This document shows positions 33,439-41,455 of a stretch of 64,000 nt of DNA, in pieces. Location: assembly GCF_000383575.1 (NCBI RefSeq), contig NZ_KB911579.1, positions 2,636,523 through 2,700,522 on the forward strand, given 5' to 3'. Source of the DNA: Salinispora oceanensis. GTDB lineage: Bacteria > Actinomycetota > Actinomycetes > Mycobacteriales > Micromonosporaceae. The position numbers and the translations under genes are program-made. The stretch's first letter is position 1; each line of letters starts with the position of its first letter. Below the pieces are notes generated by a model that searched no databases, had not been told where the DNA came from, and was given only the letters and a program-made list of their open reading frames with translations.

Positions 33439-34706
33439 GGCGGGCGCTGTGGGTGGAGCTACGCCGCGGCACCGCACCCTTCGCGGCGCTGGCGATGTTC
33501 GGGGCCGGGGTGTGGGTGCTGGCGGTGCACCCGGACGATTGGGCCGGCCGTTGGGCCGGCCTCGCCGACTACCTGCGGGTGTCACTGCTGGTTCTCTGCC
33601 CCCTCATGGTCAGCGCCGGGGCGTGGCAGGCCGGCCGGGAGCGGCGACGCGACATCGGCGAGCTGATCGCCGCCACCCCACGCCCGGGCTGGCATTCGCT
33701 GGTGGCGGCCTGGCTCGCCGTGACCCTGGCCGGGATCGCCGGCCTGGTGGTCGCGTTCGGCGGGGCGGCGGTGCTGGTCGCGCGGGTCGCGACCTACGGC
33801 GGTGGGGACTGGTGGCAGCGGGCGTCCGTCGGGGTCCTCGCCCTGGCCGCCGCCAGCGCGGGTGGTGTCCTCGTCGGCCGGTGGGTCCGGCTGCGGGTGG
33901 TGGCGCCGATCGCCGGCCTGGCCACCTACGTGGGCCTGGGAATCCTGACCTACTGGAACGCGCCCCCCGCGCGGCTCTCCCCGGCCGACCCTCCCGGGTC
34001 CGCCTACTCGCTGGTGCCGGAGTGGGGCACCGGGTTGCAGGTCACCTGGCTGGTGGCACTGACCGCCCTGCTGCTCGCCGTCGCCGTACGCCGATGGCGC
34101 GTGGCGCTGCTGGCCGGTGCGGTCGCCATCGCCGCCGCGGTCCCGATCAGCACCGCGCCCAGCTGGTATCGCGCGCCGGCCGACCCGGCCGCGGTGGAGC
34201 TGGTCTGCACGAGCAGCGGCCCACAAGTCTGCCTGACCCGGGTCAACGCCTTTCTGCTCGACGAGGTCGCGGCGGTGGCGCAGCCGATCCTGGCCCGGCT
34301 CGACGGGATACCCGGAGCGCCCCGGCGGGCAGTTGATCAGGCCGTCCGGCCGCCAGGTGCTTCCGTCGCGGAGGATTCCGACACGGTCTGGCTCGGCCTG
34401 GACTTCCAGGCCACCGTCTTCGGCGGCCTGGTCAACATCGACTATTTGCGTGCGGCCTTTCGCCAGATGGCCGGAATCGAGTGTGCGTACTCGTTGGAGA
34501 TTGACGGATTCGATCAGCGGATTCACCAGGCCGACAACATGGCCACCGACTGGCTGCTCGACGGGACGGGGTTCGGGGTAGGGGGAGCGTCGGCCGGGCT
34601 TCGCGAGCTGCCGCCGTCGGCGCAGCGCGCCTGGTTCGCCGACTACCTCGACGCCGCCGGTCGCTGCGACCTCCCGGCCCTGGTCCGCCTGGCGGAGCAG
34701 CCGTGA
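33435..34706 (+). CDS. ABC transporter permease-type membrane protein with soluble C-terminal part
   Basis: A 423-residue membrane protein. The first half has six to seven hydrophobic helices and the ABC-2 style loop GRERRRDIGELIAATPRPGWHS near residues 65-85 (cytoplasmic contact with the ATPase). Residues about 245-423 form a non-membrane domain with cysteines in LVCTSSGPQVCL and ECAYS that could make disulphides outside the cell. The gene starts with GTG 33435 overlapping the ATPase gene by 4 bases. Recognised as an ABC permease by context and the N-terminal pattern; no substrate known. Confidence 0.8.
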   Translation: MRRALWVELRRGTAPFAALAMFGAGVWVLAVHPDDWAGRWAGLADYLRVSLLVLCPLMVSAGAWQAGRERRRDIGELIAATPRPGWHSLVAAWLAVTLAGIAGLVVAFGGAAVLVARVATYGGGDWWQRASVGVLALAAASAGGVLVGRWVRLRVVAPIAGLATYVGLGILTYWNAPPARLSPADPPGSAYSLVPEWGTGLQVTWLVALTALLLAVAVRRWRVALLAGAVAIAAAVPISTAPSWYRAPADPAAVELVCTSSGPQVCLTRVNAFLLDEVAAVAQPILARLDGIPGAPRRAVDQAVRPPGASVAEDSDTVWLGLDFQATVFGGLVNIDYLRAAFRQMAGIECAYSLEIDGFDQRIHQADNMATDWLLDGTGFGVGGASAGLRELPPSAQRAWFADYLDAAGRCDLPALVRLAEQP

Positions 34707-35329
34707 CCGGTCGGCTGCTCCGGCTGCATCTGCGCGCGCGAGGAGCGTCGGCCTTCGTGGCTGGGGTCAGCGTCATCACGCTGCTGGCCTGGGCCGGTGG
34801 AACCTGGCTCGCCGGCCGGTCCTTCTTGGACGGGCCGGCCGCCCGCCTCCCCGTGGTCGTGCTCGCCCCGCTGCTGGCCGCGGTGCTGCTCGGGTCGACC
34901 CTGGCCGGGGCCGACGAGGAGCTCGAACGTGGCACTCCGCTGCGCTGGCCGGCCTGGCGGGCCGGGCATGTTCTTCTCGCCGTTTTCGCCGTGGCCGCGG
35001 CGCTCGTCCTGACGGGGCTGCGCGTTCCCGAGACGTTCGGTGCCCATGCGCTGGCCCGCAACACGTTCGGCTGGATCGGCCTGGTCGCTGGTGCCACGGC
35101 GCTGCTGGGCGCGCGGCTGGCGTGGTTGCCGGCCTTCGGCTACGGGTGTGCGGTCTACTTCGCCCGGCCCCGGGACACCGGTGTGTTCGTGGCGCTGTGG
35201 GCCTGGCCGGTGCAGCCCTCCGCCGCTGCCGCCTCGTGGTGGGCCGCCAGTGGAGTGCTCGCGCTCGGCCTCACCGGCTACGCGTACCGTGGTTCTGCCG
35301 TCAGTCGCCGCCCTCGCCCCAGCCAGTAA
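34703..35329 (+). CDS. Small integral membrane protein of the ABC operon
   Basis: A 208-residue protein with about five or six hydrophobic helices and no recognised domain; it looks like a minimal second permease. GTG 34703 overlaps the preceding permease by 4 bases, so the two are translationally coupled. It is the last gene of the ECF operon; about 135 bases separate it from the biosynthetic cluster. Confidence 0.75.
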   Translation: MTGRLLRLHLRARGASAFVAGVSVITLLAWAGGTWLAGRSFLDGPAARLPVVVLAPLLAAVLLGSTLAGADEELERGTPLRWPAWRAGHVLLAVFAVAAALVLTGLRVPETFGAHALARNTFGWIGLVAGATALLGARLAWLPAFGYGCAVYFARPRDTGVFVALWAWPVQPSAAAASWWAASGVLALGLTGYAYRGSAVSRRPRPSQ

Positions 35330-35353
35330 CTGTCTGAAGTGGATCGGTCACAA

Positions 35354-35366
35354 ACGTTCACAACGT
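35354..35366. promoter_or_regulatory. Short palindrome upstream of the biosynthetic cluster
   Basis: ACGTTCACAACGT is a perfect inverted repeat (ACGTT/AACGT around CAC) in an unusually AT-rich stretch (35350-35375) between the ECF operon and the first gene of the cluster, about 100 bases before its start. It could be an operator of a cluster regulator; none is encoded in the cluster itself. Confidence 0.35.
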
Positions 35367-35463
35367 ACATATTGGTCGGTAGGGTGTCCTGAATGCGTCG
35401 CTTTGGGATGCTCCTGCGGTAGGTCCGTTGGGGCTCCCGGTGGTAGAAGACGGAGGACGGATC

Positions 35464-36309
35464 GTGACGGTTCCGCAGGAGGCTGGCGTACCAGTCGCCC
35501 GCATGACGTTCGAGGAGTTCCAGGCGCTCGGCCCCGGCGGCCTCTTCAAGGCCGACGTGCCGACGGTGATCTCACTGCCGGAAAGCGTGCGCGGGCTCGG
35601 GCGCGAGGGGGTGGCGGCCCGGCTGGCCGACATGACCGTCACCCTGTTCACCGAACCGGGCGACAAGCACCATCCCGGGCGCTGGGAGACCCGGGACATC
35701 ACCCTGCGGGACTTCTTCGCCGACGAGCGCCACCTGACCGAGTCCGACACCTGGCACCGGGTGGTGTCGAACATCCGGAACAGCCCGGCCGACGTCAACG
35801 CCGTGATCGGCTTCGACGCCGAGGGGTTCTTCGGCTACGGCAGCTCGTTGTATGCGGCCAACCTCTGGATCAGCCACCGCGGTGTCTTTACCAAGAACCA
35901 CTTCGACGAGTTCGAGAACTTCAACATCGCGCTGGAGGGCCGCAAGCGGTTCATCATCGCGCCGCCCGGGTCCCGCGACTACTACCCCCGGTCGGTGCTG
36001 CGCGGCTTCGGGGACAAGTCCCACGTGTTCGACCTCGACAACGTCGACCTGGGGCGCTTTCCGAAGGTGGCGCCGAAGCTCGCCCAGCGCCGCGACTTCG
36101 TCCTCGAACCCGGCCACATGCTCTACCTGCCGCTCGGCTGGTGGCACCAGGCCGAATCCCTCGACCCCATCAACATCAATGTCAACTTCTGGTTGAAGTC
36201 GAAGAAGATTCTGCGCCGGCCACATGTGCTGGGTGTCGCCCTCTACACGTACGCCTACCGGCGATTCAAGGGCGTCTACAGCTACCAGCCAACCGAGGTG
36301 AACTCGTGA
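35464..36309 (+). CDS. Cupin/JmjC-type non-heme iron oxygenase
   Basis: A 281-residue protein of the cupin-8/JmjC family, which includes iron- and 2-oxoglutarate-dependent hydroxylases. The metal triad is visible: His146 and Asp148 in KNHFDEFEN (HxD) and His228 in LPLGWWHQAE; ALEGRKRFIIAPPG contains the Lys expected to bind 2-oxoglutarate. GTG 35464 is chosen because GGAGGA stands 8 bases upstream; an in-frame TTG at 35428 lacks one. First gene of the cluster and overlapping the PLP enzyme by 4 bases, it probably hydroxylates or otherwise oxidises the pathway's amino-acid or peptide intermediate. Confidence 0.85.
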   Translation: MTVPQEAGVPVARMTFEEFQALGPGGLFKADVPTVISLPESVRGLGREGVAARLADMTVTLFTEPGDKHHPGRWETRDITLRDFFADERHLTESDTWHRVVSNIRNSPADVNAVIGFDAEGFFGYGSSLYAANLWISHRGVFTKNHFDEFENFNIALEGRKRFIIAPPGSRDYYPRSVLRGFGDKSHVFDLDNVDLGRFPKVAPKLAQRRDFVLEPGHMLYLPLGWWHQAESLDPININVNFWLKSKKILRRPHVLGVALYTYAYRRFKGVYSYQPTEVNS

Positions 36310-37559
36310 GCGACCGCAAGACCATCACCCCCACGCACCGCTACCGCAACAACGACAAGCTCATCGGCATCGGCAACGCCTTCTGGAACATGTCCGAGGC
36401 GAACGGGGTCGCCGGCATCGTCGGTGACCTCGCCGACGGGATGTTCACCATGGCCGACGGCCACCAGTTCGTGAACTTCACCGTCTGCTCCTATCTGGAC
36501 CTCGACACCCACCCGAAGGTCATCGACGGCGCGGTCGCGGCGCTCCGCCGGTTCAACGTGCTGGACCACTGCATTCCCCGCACCCGGGTGCAGACGCCGG
36601 TGCTGCTGGAGCTGGAGGAGTCCCTCGGTGAACTCTTCGGCGCGATGGTGATCAGCGCGGTCTCCACCGCCGCGGCGAGCACCGGCCTGCTGCCGCTGAT
36701 CGCCTCCGGTCACCTCGGTAACGGCACCCGGCCGCTGATGGTCTTCGACAAGAACGCCCACGTGTCGCTGGCCAACGCCAAGCCGAGCTGCGCCGACGAG
36801 TCCGAGGTGGTCACCTGCAAGCACCACGACCTCGACTACCTCGAAGACATGTGCCGCACCTACGAGCGGGTCTGCTACGTGGTGGACGGTGCCGACAGCC
36901 TCGGCGGCTATGCCCCGGTCAAGGAGCTCGCCGACCTGCAGGACAAGTACAACATGCTGGTCTTCTACGACGACTCGCACTCGCTGTCGGCGTACGGGCA
37001 GCGGGGCATCGGCTACGTGCGGACCCATGCGCCCCTCCTCGACGAGCGCACCATCACCGTCGCCACGCTGAGCAAGGGCTTCGGCGCGGGCGGTACGGCG
37101 GTCCTGCTCGACGGCTACCCGCACGAGACGCGTCGGCTCGTCGAACGCTTCGCCGGCCCGCTGGGCTACTCGCAGAAGATGAACGCCGCCGCCGTCGGCG
37201 CCGCGCTCGCCTCCGCGGAGATTCACCGCACCGAGGAGCTGGACCAGCTCCAGGGGCGGCTCCGCGCCAACATCGCGTTGTTCGACTCGCTGCTCGACAC
37301 CGAGCAGTCCGGCGAGTCGTACCCGATCCGGTTGGTGCCGATGAGCGACGACACGGTCGTTGACGCCGCCCAGCAGGTCTTCGCCGCCGGCTTCTACACC
37401 TCGCCGGTGTTTTTCCCGATCGTCGCCCGGGGGACCGCCGGGCTGCGGGTGATGCTGCGCGCCGGCCAACCCGAGGAGCAGATCCGCCGGCTCTGCGCGG
37501 TCCTGGTGCAGGCCGGGGCGCGTCCGGCCGCCCCGCTCGACGGGCCGGTCCTCCGGTGA
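36306..37559 (+). CDS. PLP-dependent alpha-oxoamine synthase-like acyl-CoA:amino-acid C-acyltransferase
   Basis: A 417-residue fold-type-I PLP enzyme of the family of 8-amino-7-oxononanoate synthase, 2-amino-3-ketobutyrate CoA ligase and serine palmitoyltransferase. FYDDSHSLSAYGQRGIG holds the cofactor Asp and His, and Lys257 in LSKGFGAGGTA is the Schiff-base Lys; CIPRTRVQTPVLLELEESL replaces the usual SRLVSG..HxxLE region, a sign of a divergent substrate. Family members decarboxylatively join an amino acid to an acyl-CoA. Next to a CoA lyase, reductase and dehydratase it most likely joins an amino acid to a substituted malonyl-CoA to make a ketone-linked pseudodipeptide, as for ketomemicins. 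Confidence 0.88.
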   Translation: MSDRKTITPTHRYRNNDKLIGIGNAFWNMSEANGVAGIVGDLADGMFTMADGHQFVNFTVCSYLDLDTHPKVIDGAVAALRRFNVLDHCIPRTRVQTPVLLELEESLGELFGAMVISAVSTAAASTGLLPLIASGHLGNGTRPLMVFDKNAHVSLANAKPSCADESEVVTCKHHDLDYLEDMCRTYERVCYVVDGADSLGGYAPVKELADLQDKYNMLVFYDDSHSLSAYGQRGIGYVRTHAPLLDERTITVATLSKGFGAGGTAVLLDGYPHETRRLVERFAGPLGYSQKMNAAAVGAALASAEIHRTEELDQLQGRLRANIALFDSLLDTEQSGESYPIRLVPMSDDTVVDAAQQVFAAGFYTSPVFFPIVARGTAGLRVMLRAGQPEEQIRRLCAVLVQAGARPAAPLDGPVLR

Positions 37560-38416
37560 GCGCCGCCGTGCGCGCCATCCCGCGCAGCATCCTCTACACC
37601 CCGGCGCTGTCCCTGGACCGGGTCGTGAATGCCTGGTCGTACGACGCGGACGTGCACCTGATCGACTTGGAGGACTCCGTCCCGCCGGCGGAGAAACCGG
37701 CCGCGCGGGTGGTCTGCCGGGACGCGTTGGACAAGGCCCCCCAGCCGGCCAACGTCGCCGTCCGCATCAACGAACTGGGCAGCGTCGAGGCCGTGCACGA
37801 CCTGCTGCTGCTCGCGGAGAGCCCGGTGCGGCCCGGCATCGTCGTGATGACCATGGTCACCTCCGCGGCCGAGGTCACCCTGCTGCGGCGGATCCTGGCC
37901 TCGGCCGGCGCCCAGCCGGAGATCTATGTGACGGTGGAGACCGTCGAGGCGGTCACCGGGATCGACGCCATCGCCGAGGCGGCGGATGGGCTGGTGCTGG
38001 GCTCGGCCGACCTGGCCGCCACGCTCAACGTCGAGATCACCTGGGCGGCGATGCTCGCCGCCCGGCAGGCCATGGCGATGGCCTGCGCGCGGCACGGCAC
38101 GGCCTGCGTCGACACCGCCAACTTCCGGCTCTCCGAGCCGGCCGTGCTGGCGGAGGAGACCGTGCGGGTGCGGGCTCTCGGCTTTCACGGCAAGGCGACG
38201 GTGCACCCCAGCGAACTGGCCACCATCAACCAGGCCCTGCGTCCCCAGGACAACGACCTGCGGCTGGCCCGTCGGGTGGTCTCGGCGGTCGGCAGCGCCA
38301 ACGGCGGCATCGCCGTACTGGACGGCAGCATGGTGGGCCCACCGTTCGCCCGGATGGCCCACGCCACCGTGGCGCGCCAGGACGCCTGGGAAGCCCGATT
38401 CGGTGGTGCCGGATGA
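37556..38416 (+). CDS. HpcH/HpaI-CitE family CoA-ester aldolase/lyase
   Basis: A 286-residue TIM-barrel enzyme of the citrate-lyase-beta/malyl-CoA lyase group. SILYTPALSLDRV is the CoA-binding start (RS.L..P), HLIDLEDSVPPAEKPAAR supplies the first acidic metal ligand and KATVHPSELATIN the conserved region near the C terminus. Such enzymes make or break bonds between acyl-CoA and an alpha-keto acid, with Mg2+. In the cluster it would condense malonyl-CoA (or acetyl-CoA) with a keto acid such as phenylpyruvate. GTG 37556 overlaps the preceding gene by 4 bases. Confidence 0.88.
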   Translation: MSAAVRAIPRSILYTPALSLDRVVNAWSYDADVHLIDLEDSVPPAEKPAARVVCRDALDKAPQPANVAVRINELGSVEAVHDLLLLAESPVRPGIVVMTMVTSAAEVTLLRRILASAGAQPEIYVTVETVEAVTGIDAIAEAADGLVLGSADLAATLNVEITWAAMLAARQAMAMACARHGTACVDTANFRLSEPAVLAEETVRVRALGFHGKATVHPSELATINQALRPQDNDLRLARRVVSAVGSANGGIAVLDGSMVGPPFARMAHATVARQDAWEARFGGAG

Positions 38417-39396
38417 CCGAGACGGCGATGGTCACCGCCGCCGACATGGCGGGCGCACGTCGGATGACCCAGGTGATCGACGTACTCGGCGAGATGTTCG
38501 TGGACCTCGCCACCGGCCGGACCCGCTCCCCGGCCCGGACGGTGGTGGAGCACGGCGAGCAGCGGGTGCTGCTGGTCAGTCCGGCGGTCTGGGAACGGCG
38601 TGGGGTCGGCAGCGTCAAGGTCACCACCCTGACCCCGGACAACCCGGGGCGGGGGCTGCCGCTGATCCACGGAGTCGTCGCCCTCACCGACCTGGAGACC
38701 GGGCGGATCACCGCGCTGCTGGACGGCGCCGAGCTGACCGCCGTACGGACCGGGGCGGTGGCGGCCCTGGCCACCCGCTTCTGCACCGCGGCGACCGCCG
38801 ACGACCTCGCCGTGGTCGGTGCCGGAGTGCAGGCCCGCGCCCTCATCCGGGCGGTGGCGGCGGTACGTCCGATCAAGACCCTGCGGATCTTCTCGCGCAC
38901 CCGGGCCGGTGCGGAGAAGCTCGCCGAGGAGGTGCGGGCGACGACGTCGATCCGGGTGACGGTCTGCGACAGCGCGCAGACCGCCGTCGCGGACGCGCCG
39001 ATCATCTGCACGGCCACCTCCACCAGCGACAGCACGCCGGTGGTGGCGGCGGACTGGGTGGCGCGCGGGGCACACCTGAACGTGGTCGGCGGCACCCACC
39101 CGGACGCGATCGAAGTGGACCCGGCCCTGCTGGGAGACGCGGTGATCGTGGTCGAGGAACAGGCCGCCGCGGTGGACGGTGCGGGCGAGGTTCGGGCCGC
39201 CCTCGCCGCTGGTCTGCTCGTCGTCGACGAACTGCGGGAACTGGGTCGCCTGATCGGCGGCGAGGTCGAGTTCGGTGGCCGAAACTCGGTGCTACGCACG
39301 GTCGGGATGGCCCTTGAGGACACTGCCGCGGCGGTCGCGCTCCACGAAGCGGTGGCGCTGCGTGACGCGGTGGGGGAGTCGGATGCGCGGGGTTGA
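38413..39396 (+). CDS. Ornithine cyclodeaminase/mu-crystallin-family NAD(P)-dependent reductase
   Basis: A 327-residue Rossmann enzyme. TDLETGRITALLDGAELTA and RTGAVAALATRF match the family's N-terminal active-site region and VVGAGVQARALIRAV is the nucleotide loop; GTHPDAIEVDPALL is the later conserved strand. Family members include ornithine cyclodeaminase, ketimine reductases and dehydrogenases such as SbnB. In this cluster a reductase of a double bond or imine is the most economical role, feeding the PLP enzyme with a saturated acyl-CoA; ornithine cyclisation is less likely without ornithine genes. ATG 38413 overlaps the preceding gene by 4 bases. Confidence 0.87.
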   Translation: MTETAMVTAADMAGARRMTQVIDVLGEMFVDLATGRTRSPARTVVEHGEQRVLLVSPAVWERRGVGSVKVTTLTPDNPGRGLPLIHGVVALTDLETGRITALLDGAELTAVRTGAVAALATRFCTAATADDLAVVGAGVQARALIRAVAAVRPIKTLRIFSRTRAGAEKLAEEVRATTSIRVTVCDSAQTAVADAPIICTATSTSDSTPVVAADWVARGAHLNVVGGTHPDAIEVDPALLGDAVIVVEEQAAAVDGAGEVRAALAAGLLVVDELRELGRLIGGEVEFGGRNSVLRTVGMALEDTAAAVALHEAVALRDAVGESDARG

Positions 39397-40735
39397 ACCG
39401 GTCGCCACGACGGGACACCCGTGGTTCGGCGATCAACGGCTGGCGCCGGCCGCGCCGGCGGAGCTGCTCCGGCACCGGCTGCGCCGCGTGCTGCAGGACA
39501 CCGGCTGGCCGTACCAGCCGGTGCTGCCGGCCGCGCCGATCACCATCCCTCGGGCCTCGTACGCGGAGCTGTTCCGGGTGGCCGGTGTCCTGCTGGGGCT
39601 GCTGCGCCGGACCGCACTGGAGACCGCGCCCACCGCTCGGGAGCGGCTGGCGGTCTACCGGATGCCGGCCAGCGAGGACCAGCTCTGGCAGCGCGACCCC
39701 CTCCTTGACGAGCGGTACGCGGACTGGGTGGCCCGGCCGGACGCGGTAGTCGGCCCGGACGGGCTGCGCTTCGTGGAGTTCAACGTCAGTGGCGCGCTCG
39801 CCGGTGCGGTGGAGACGCAGAGCCGCCTGGACGTGTGGCGTGGGCTCTACGCCGACGCCGACGGCCGCCTGCCGTACCACTCGCCGGACCCGTTCGCCGT
39901 GCGCGCCGAGATGTTTCGCTCGCTCAGCGCGGAGCTGGGGGTGGCGCCCCGGGTGGCCCTCGTCGGCAGTGCCCAGGTCCCGGGGGTTACCAGTTACTAC
40001 TTCGAGGTTGAGGCCGAGTATCACCGTAGCCAGGGGCTTAACACCCGGTTCTTCGAGCCGAAGGAGCTGCACGAGGCGTGGGACTGCCCGCCGGAGCTGC
40101 GTTACCCGATCGGGCTGCGCAACTTCACCATCCCGGACTGGATTGACGCCGGCGTCCCCACGGCCGAGGTGCAGGAGGCCGTGGACCACGGCACCCTGCT
40201 GGTGGGTACCCAGACCGCCACCTTCCTGCACAGCAAACTGACCATGGGCCTGCTCTCGGAGGGGCGGCCCTGGCTGACCACGGCCGAGCGGGCTCTGGTC
40301 AACCGGTACCTGCCCTGGACCCGGGTGCTCTCCGAGCGACGGACCGAATGCGCGGGCGAGCAGGTTGACCTGCTGCCGTACGTGTTGCGCAACCGCGAGC
40401 GGCTGGTGCTCAAGGAGGCGTTGGGGGACTGCGGCAAGCAGGTGGTGATCGGACCAGCGGTGACTGCCGCGGAGTGGGAGGCCGCGGTGGCAGCCGGGGC
40501 CGACGGCACCAGCATCGTGCAGGAGTTCGTGCCGCCCCAGACCTGCCGGGTGGCACTGCTGGCAGATGGCACCGACGAACCCCACGACGCCGATGTCGCC
40601 CCGGTGCTGGGGCCGCTGCTGTTCGGCGGTCGGCCGGCCGGGCTGTGGTGCCGCTACCGCACCGATGGCGCGGCCGGAATCGTCAACGCCCGGGGATCGG
40701 CCACCGGGGCGGACAACGCCATGGTGGCGCTCTGA
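39383..40735 (+). CDS. ATP-grasp-type ligase (probable peptide ligase)
   Basis: A 450-residue protein best read as an ATP-grasp ligase. VEFNVSGALAGAVETQSRLDVW carries the acidic metal-site type segment, RLVLKEALGDCGKQVVIGP the ATP-binding Lys and glycine-rich loop, and IVQEFVPPQTCRVALL the adenine-side strand with the terminal ARGSATGADNAM holding Asn/metal ligands. No A domain or carrier protein occurs in the cluster, so amide bonds are probably made by this enzyme via acyl-phosphate, as in pheganomycin and ketomemicin peptide ligases. ATG 39383 (GGGGGAG upstream) overlaps the reductase gene by 14 bases. The exact amino-acid partners cannot be deduced. Confidence 0.72.
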   Translation: MRGVEPVATTGHPWFGDQRLAPAAPAELLRHRLRRVLQDTGWPYQPVLPAAPITIPRASYAELFRVAGVLLGLLRRTALETAPTARERLAVYRMPASEDQLWQRDPLLDERYADWVARPDAVVGPDGLRFVEFNVSGALAGAVETQSRLDVWRGLYADADGRLPYHSPDPFAVRAEMFRSLSAELGVAPRVALVGSAQVPGVTSYYFEVEAEYHRSQGLNTRFFEPKELHEAWDCPPELRYPIGLRNFTIPDWIDAGVPTAEVQEAVDHGTLLVGTQTATFLHSKLTMGLLSEGRPWLTTAERALVNRYLPWTRVLSERRTECAGEQVDLLPYVLRNRERLVLKEALGDCGKQVVIGPAVTAAEWEAAVAAGADGTSIVQEFVPPQTCRVALLADGTDEPHDADVAPVLGPLLFGGRPAGLWCRYRTDGAAGIVNARGSATGADNAMVAL

Positions 40736-40785
40736 CGGTTTGGGCGGCCCCTGACCCTATCCACCCGAAACGTCGGAGACAGCAG

Positions 40786-41277
40786 ATGACGCTACGCCGA
40801 GTCAATGACCACGAGTACGTCGAAGAGCACGGTGGGGACTACGAGGACTTCGAACCCGGGATGGTGATCCGGCACTGGCCGGGGCGCACCCTCTCCGAAG
40901 CCGACAACACCTGGTTGACGCTGTTGACGATGAACCAGCATCCGCTGCACTTCGATCAGCACTACGCCGCCGGTGCCGAGTACGGCCGGGTACTGGTCAA
41001 CAGCGGCATCACCCTCTGCCTGATCGGCGGGATGACCGTGCAGGCGCTCTCGGCGCGCGCCGTGGCCAATCTGGGCTGGGACAAGGTGCGGCTCAAGGAG
41101 CCCGTCTTCGTCGGGGACACCCTCTACGCGACGAGCCGGATCCTGCAGAAGCGGCTGTCGCGGTCGCGTCCCGGCAACGGGATCGTGACGGTGGAGACAA
41201 CGGGTACGAAAGCGACCGGAGAGCCGGTGATCGTTTTTGAGCGGTCCTTCCTGGTCCGCTGCCGGGAGGCCGAGTGA
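40786..41277 (+). CDS. MaoC-like enoyl-CoA hydratase/dehydratase
   Basis: A 163-residue hot-dog dehydratase. LTLLTMNQHPLHFDQHYAA is the MaoC signature, with the catalytic Asn/Asp and His of the HPLHFD segment, followed by GRVLVNSG and a second half of a double strand (KVRLKEPVFVGDTLYATSRIL) that is conserved in mesaconyl/enoyl-CoA hydratases. In the cluster it should dehydrate the beta-hydroxyacyl-CoA made by the HpcH-type aldolase before reduction. ATG 40786 has CGGAGA upstream and lies 50 bases after the ligase. Its stop is at the edge of a 24-bp triplet repeat. Confidence 0.9.
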   Translation: MTLRRVNDHEYVEEHGGDYEDFEPGMVIRHWPGRTLSEADNTWLTLLTMNQHPLHFDQHYAAGAEYGRVLVNSGITLCLIGGMTVQALSARAVANLGWDKVRLKEPVFVGDTLYATSRILQKRLSRSRPGNGIVTVETTGTKATGEPVIVFERSFLVRCREAE

Positions 41278-41323
41278 GTCCGCTGCCGCGCGGCCGGCTG
41301 AGTCCGCTGCCGCGCGGCGGCCG
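41252..41323 (+). repeat. 24-bp tandem triplet at the end of the MaoC gene
   Basis: Three 24-base units follow in register: 41252-41275 (degenerate, coding), 41276-41299 and 41300-41323 (GAGTCCGCTGCCGCGCGGCC and similar). The gene's stop TGA (41275-41277) falls on the first boundary, so two units are non-coding copies of the gene end. Directly visible. Confidence 0.85.
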
Positions 41324-41455
41324 AATTCGGTGTCGGGAGGCCGGCACCGCCGACGGGCACGGCACCTGGAAAGGTGCCATAGCCCATCGACCACTTACCA
41401 CGTGCGGCAAACCGTGGGTCGGCGCCGATGACCCGATCTGGCAGGATGTGTCGGC

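Noticed and set aside
31678..33585. 635-codon minus-strand frame
   Set aside because: Shadow of the sigma/anti-sigma/ABC genes; translation is low complexity with no family motif.
35464..41277. Reading the cluster as biotin synthesis or simple amino-acid degradation
   Set aside because: An AONS-like enzyme occurs, but bioA, bioB, bioD and other partners are absent, and lyase, dehydratase and ATP-grasp ligase do not fit biotin formation.
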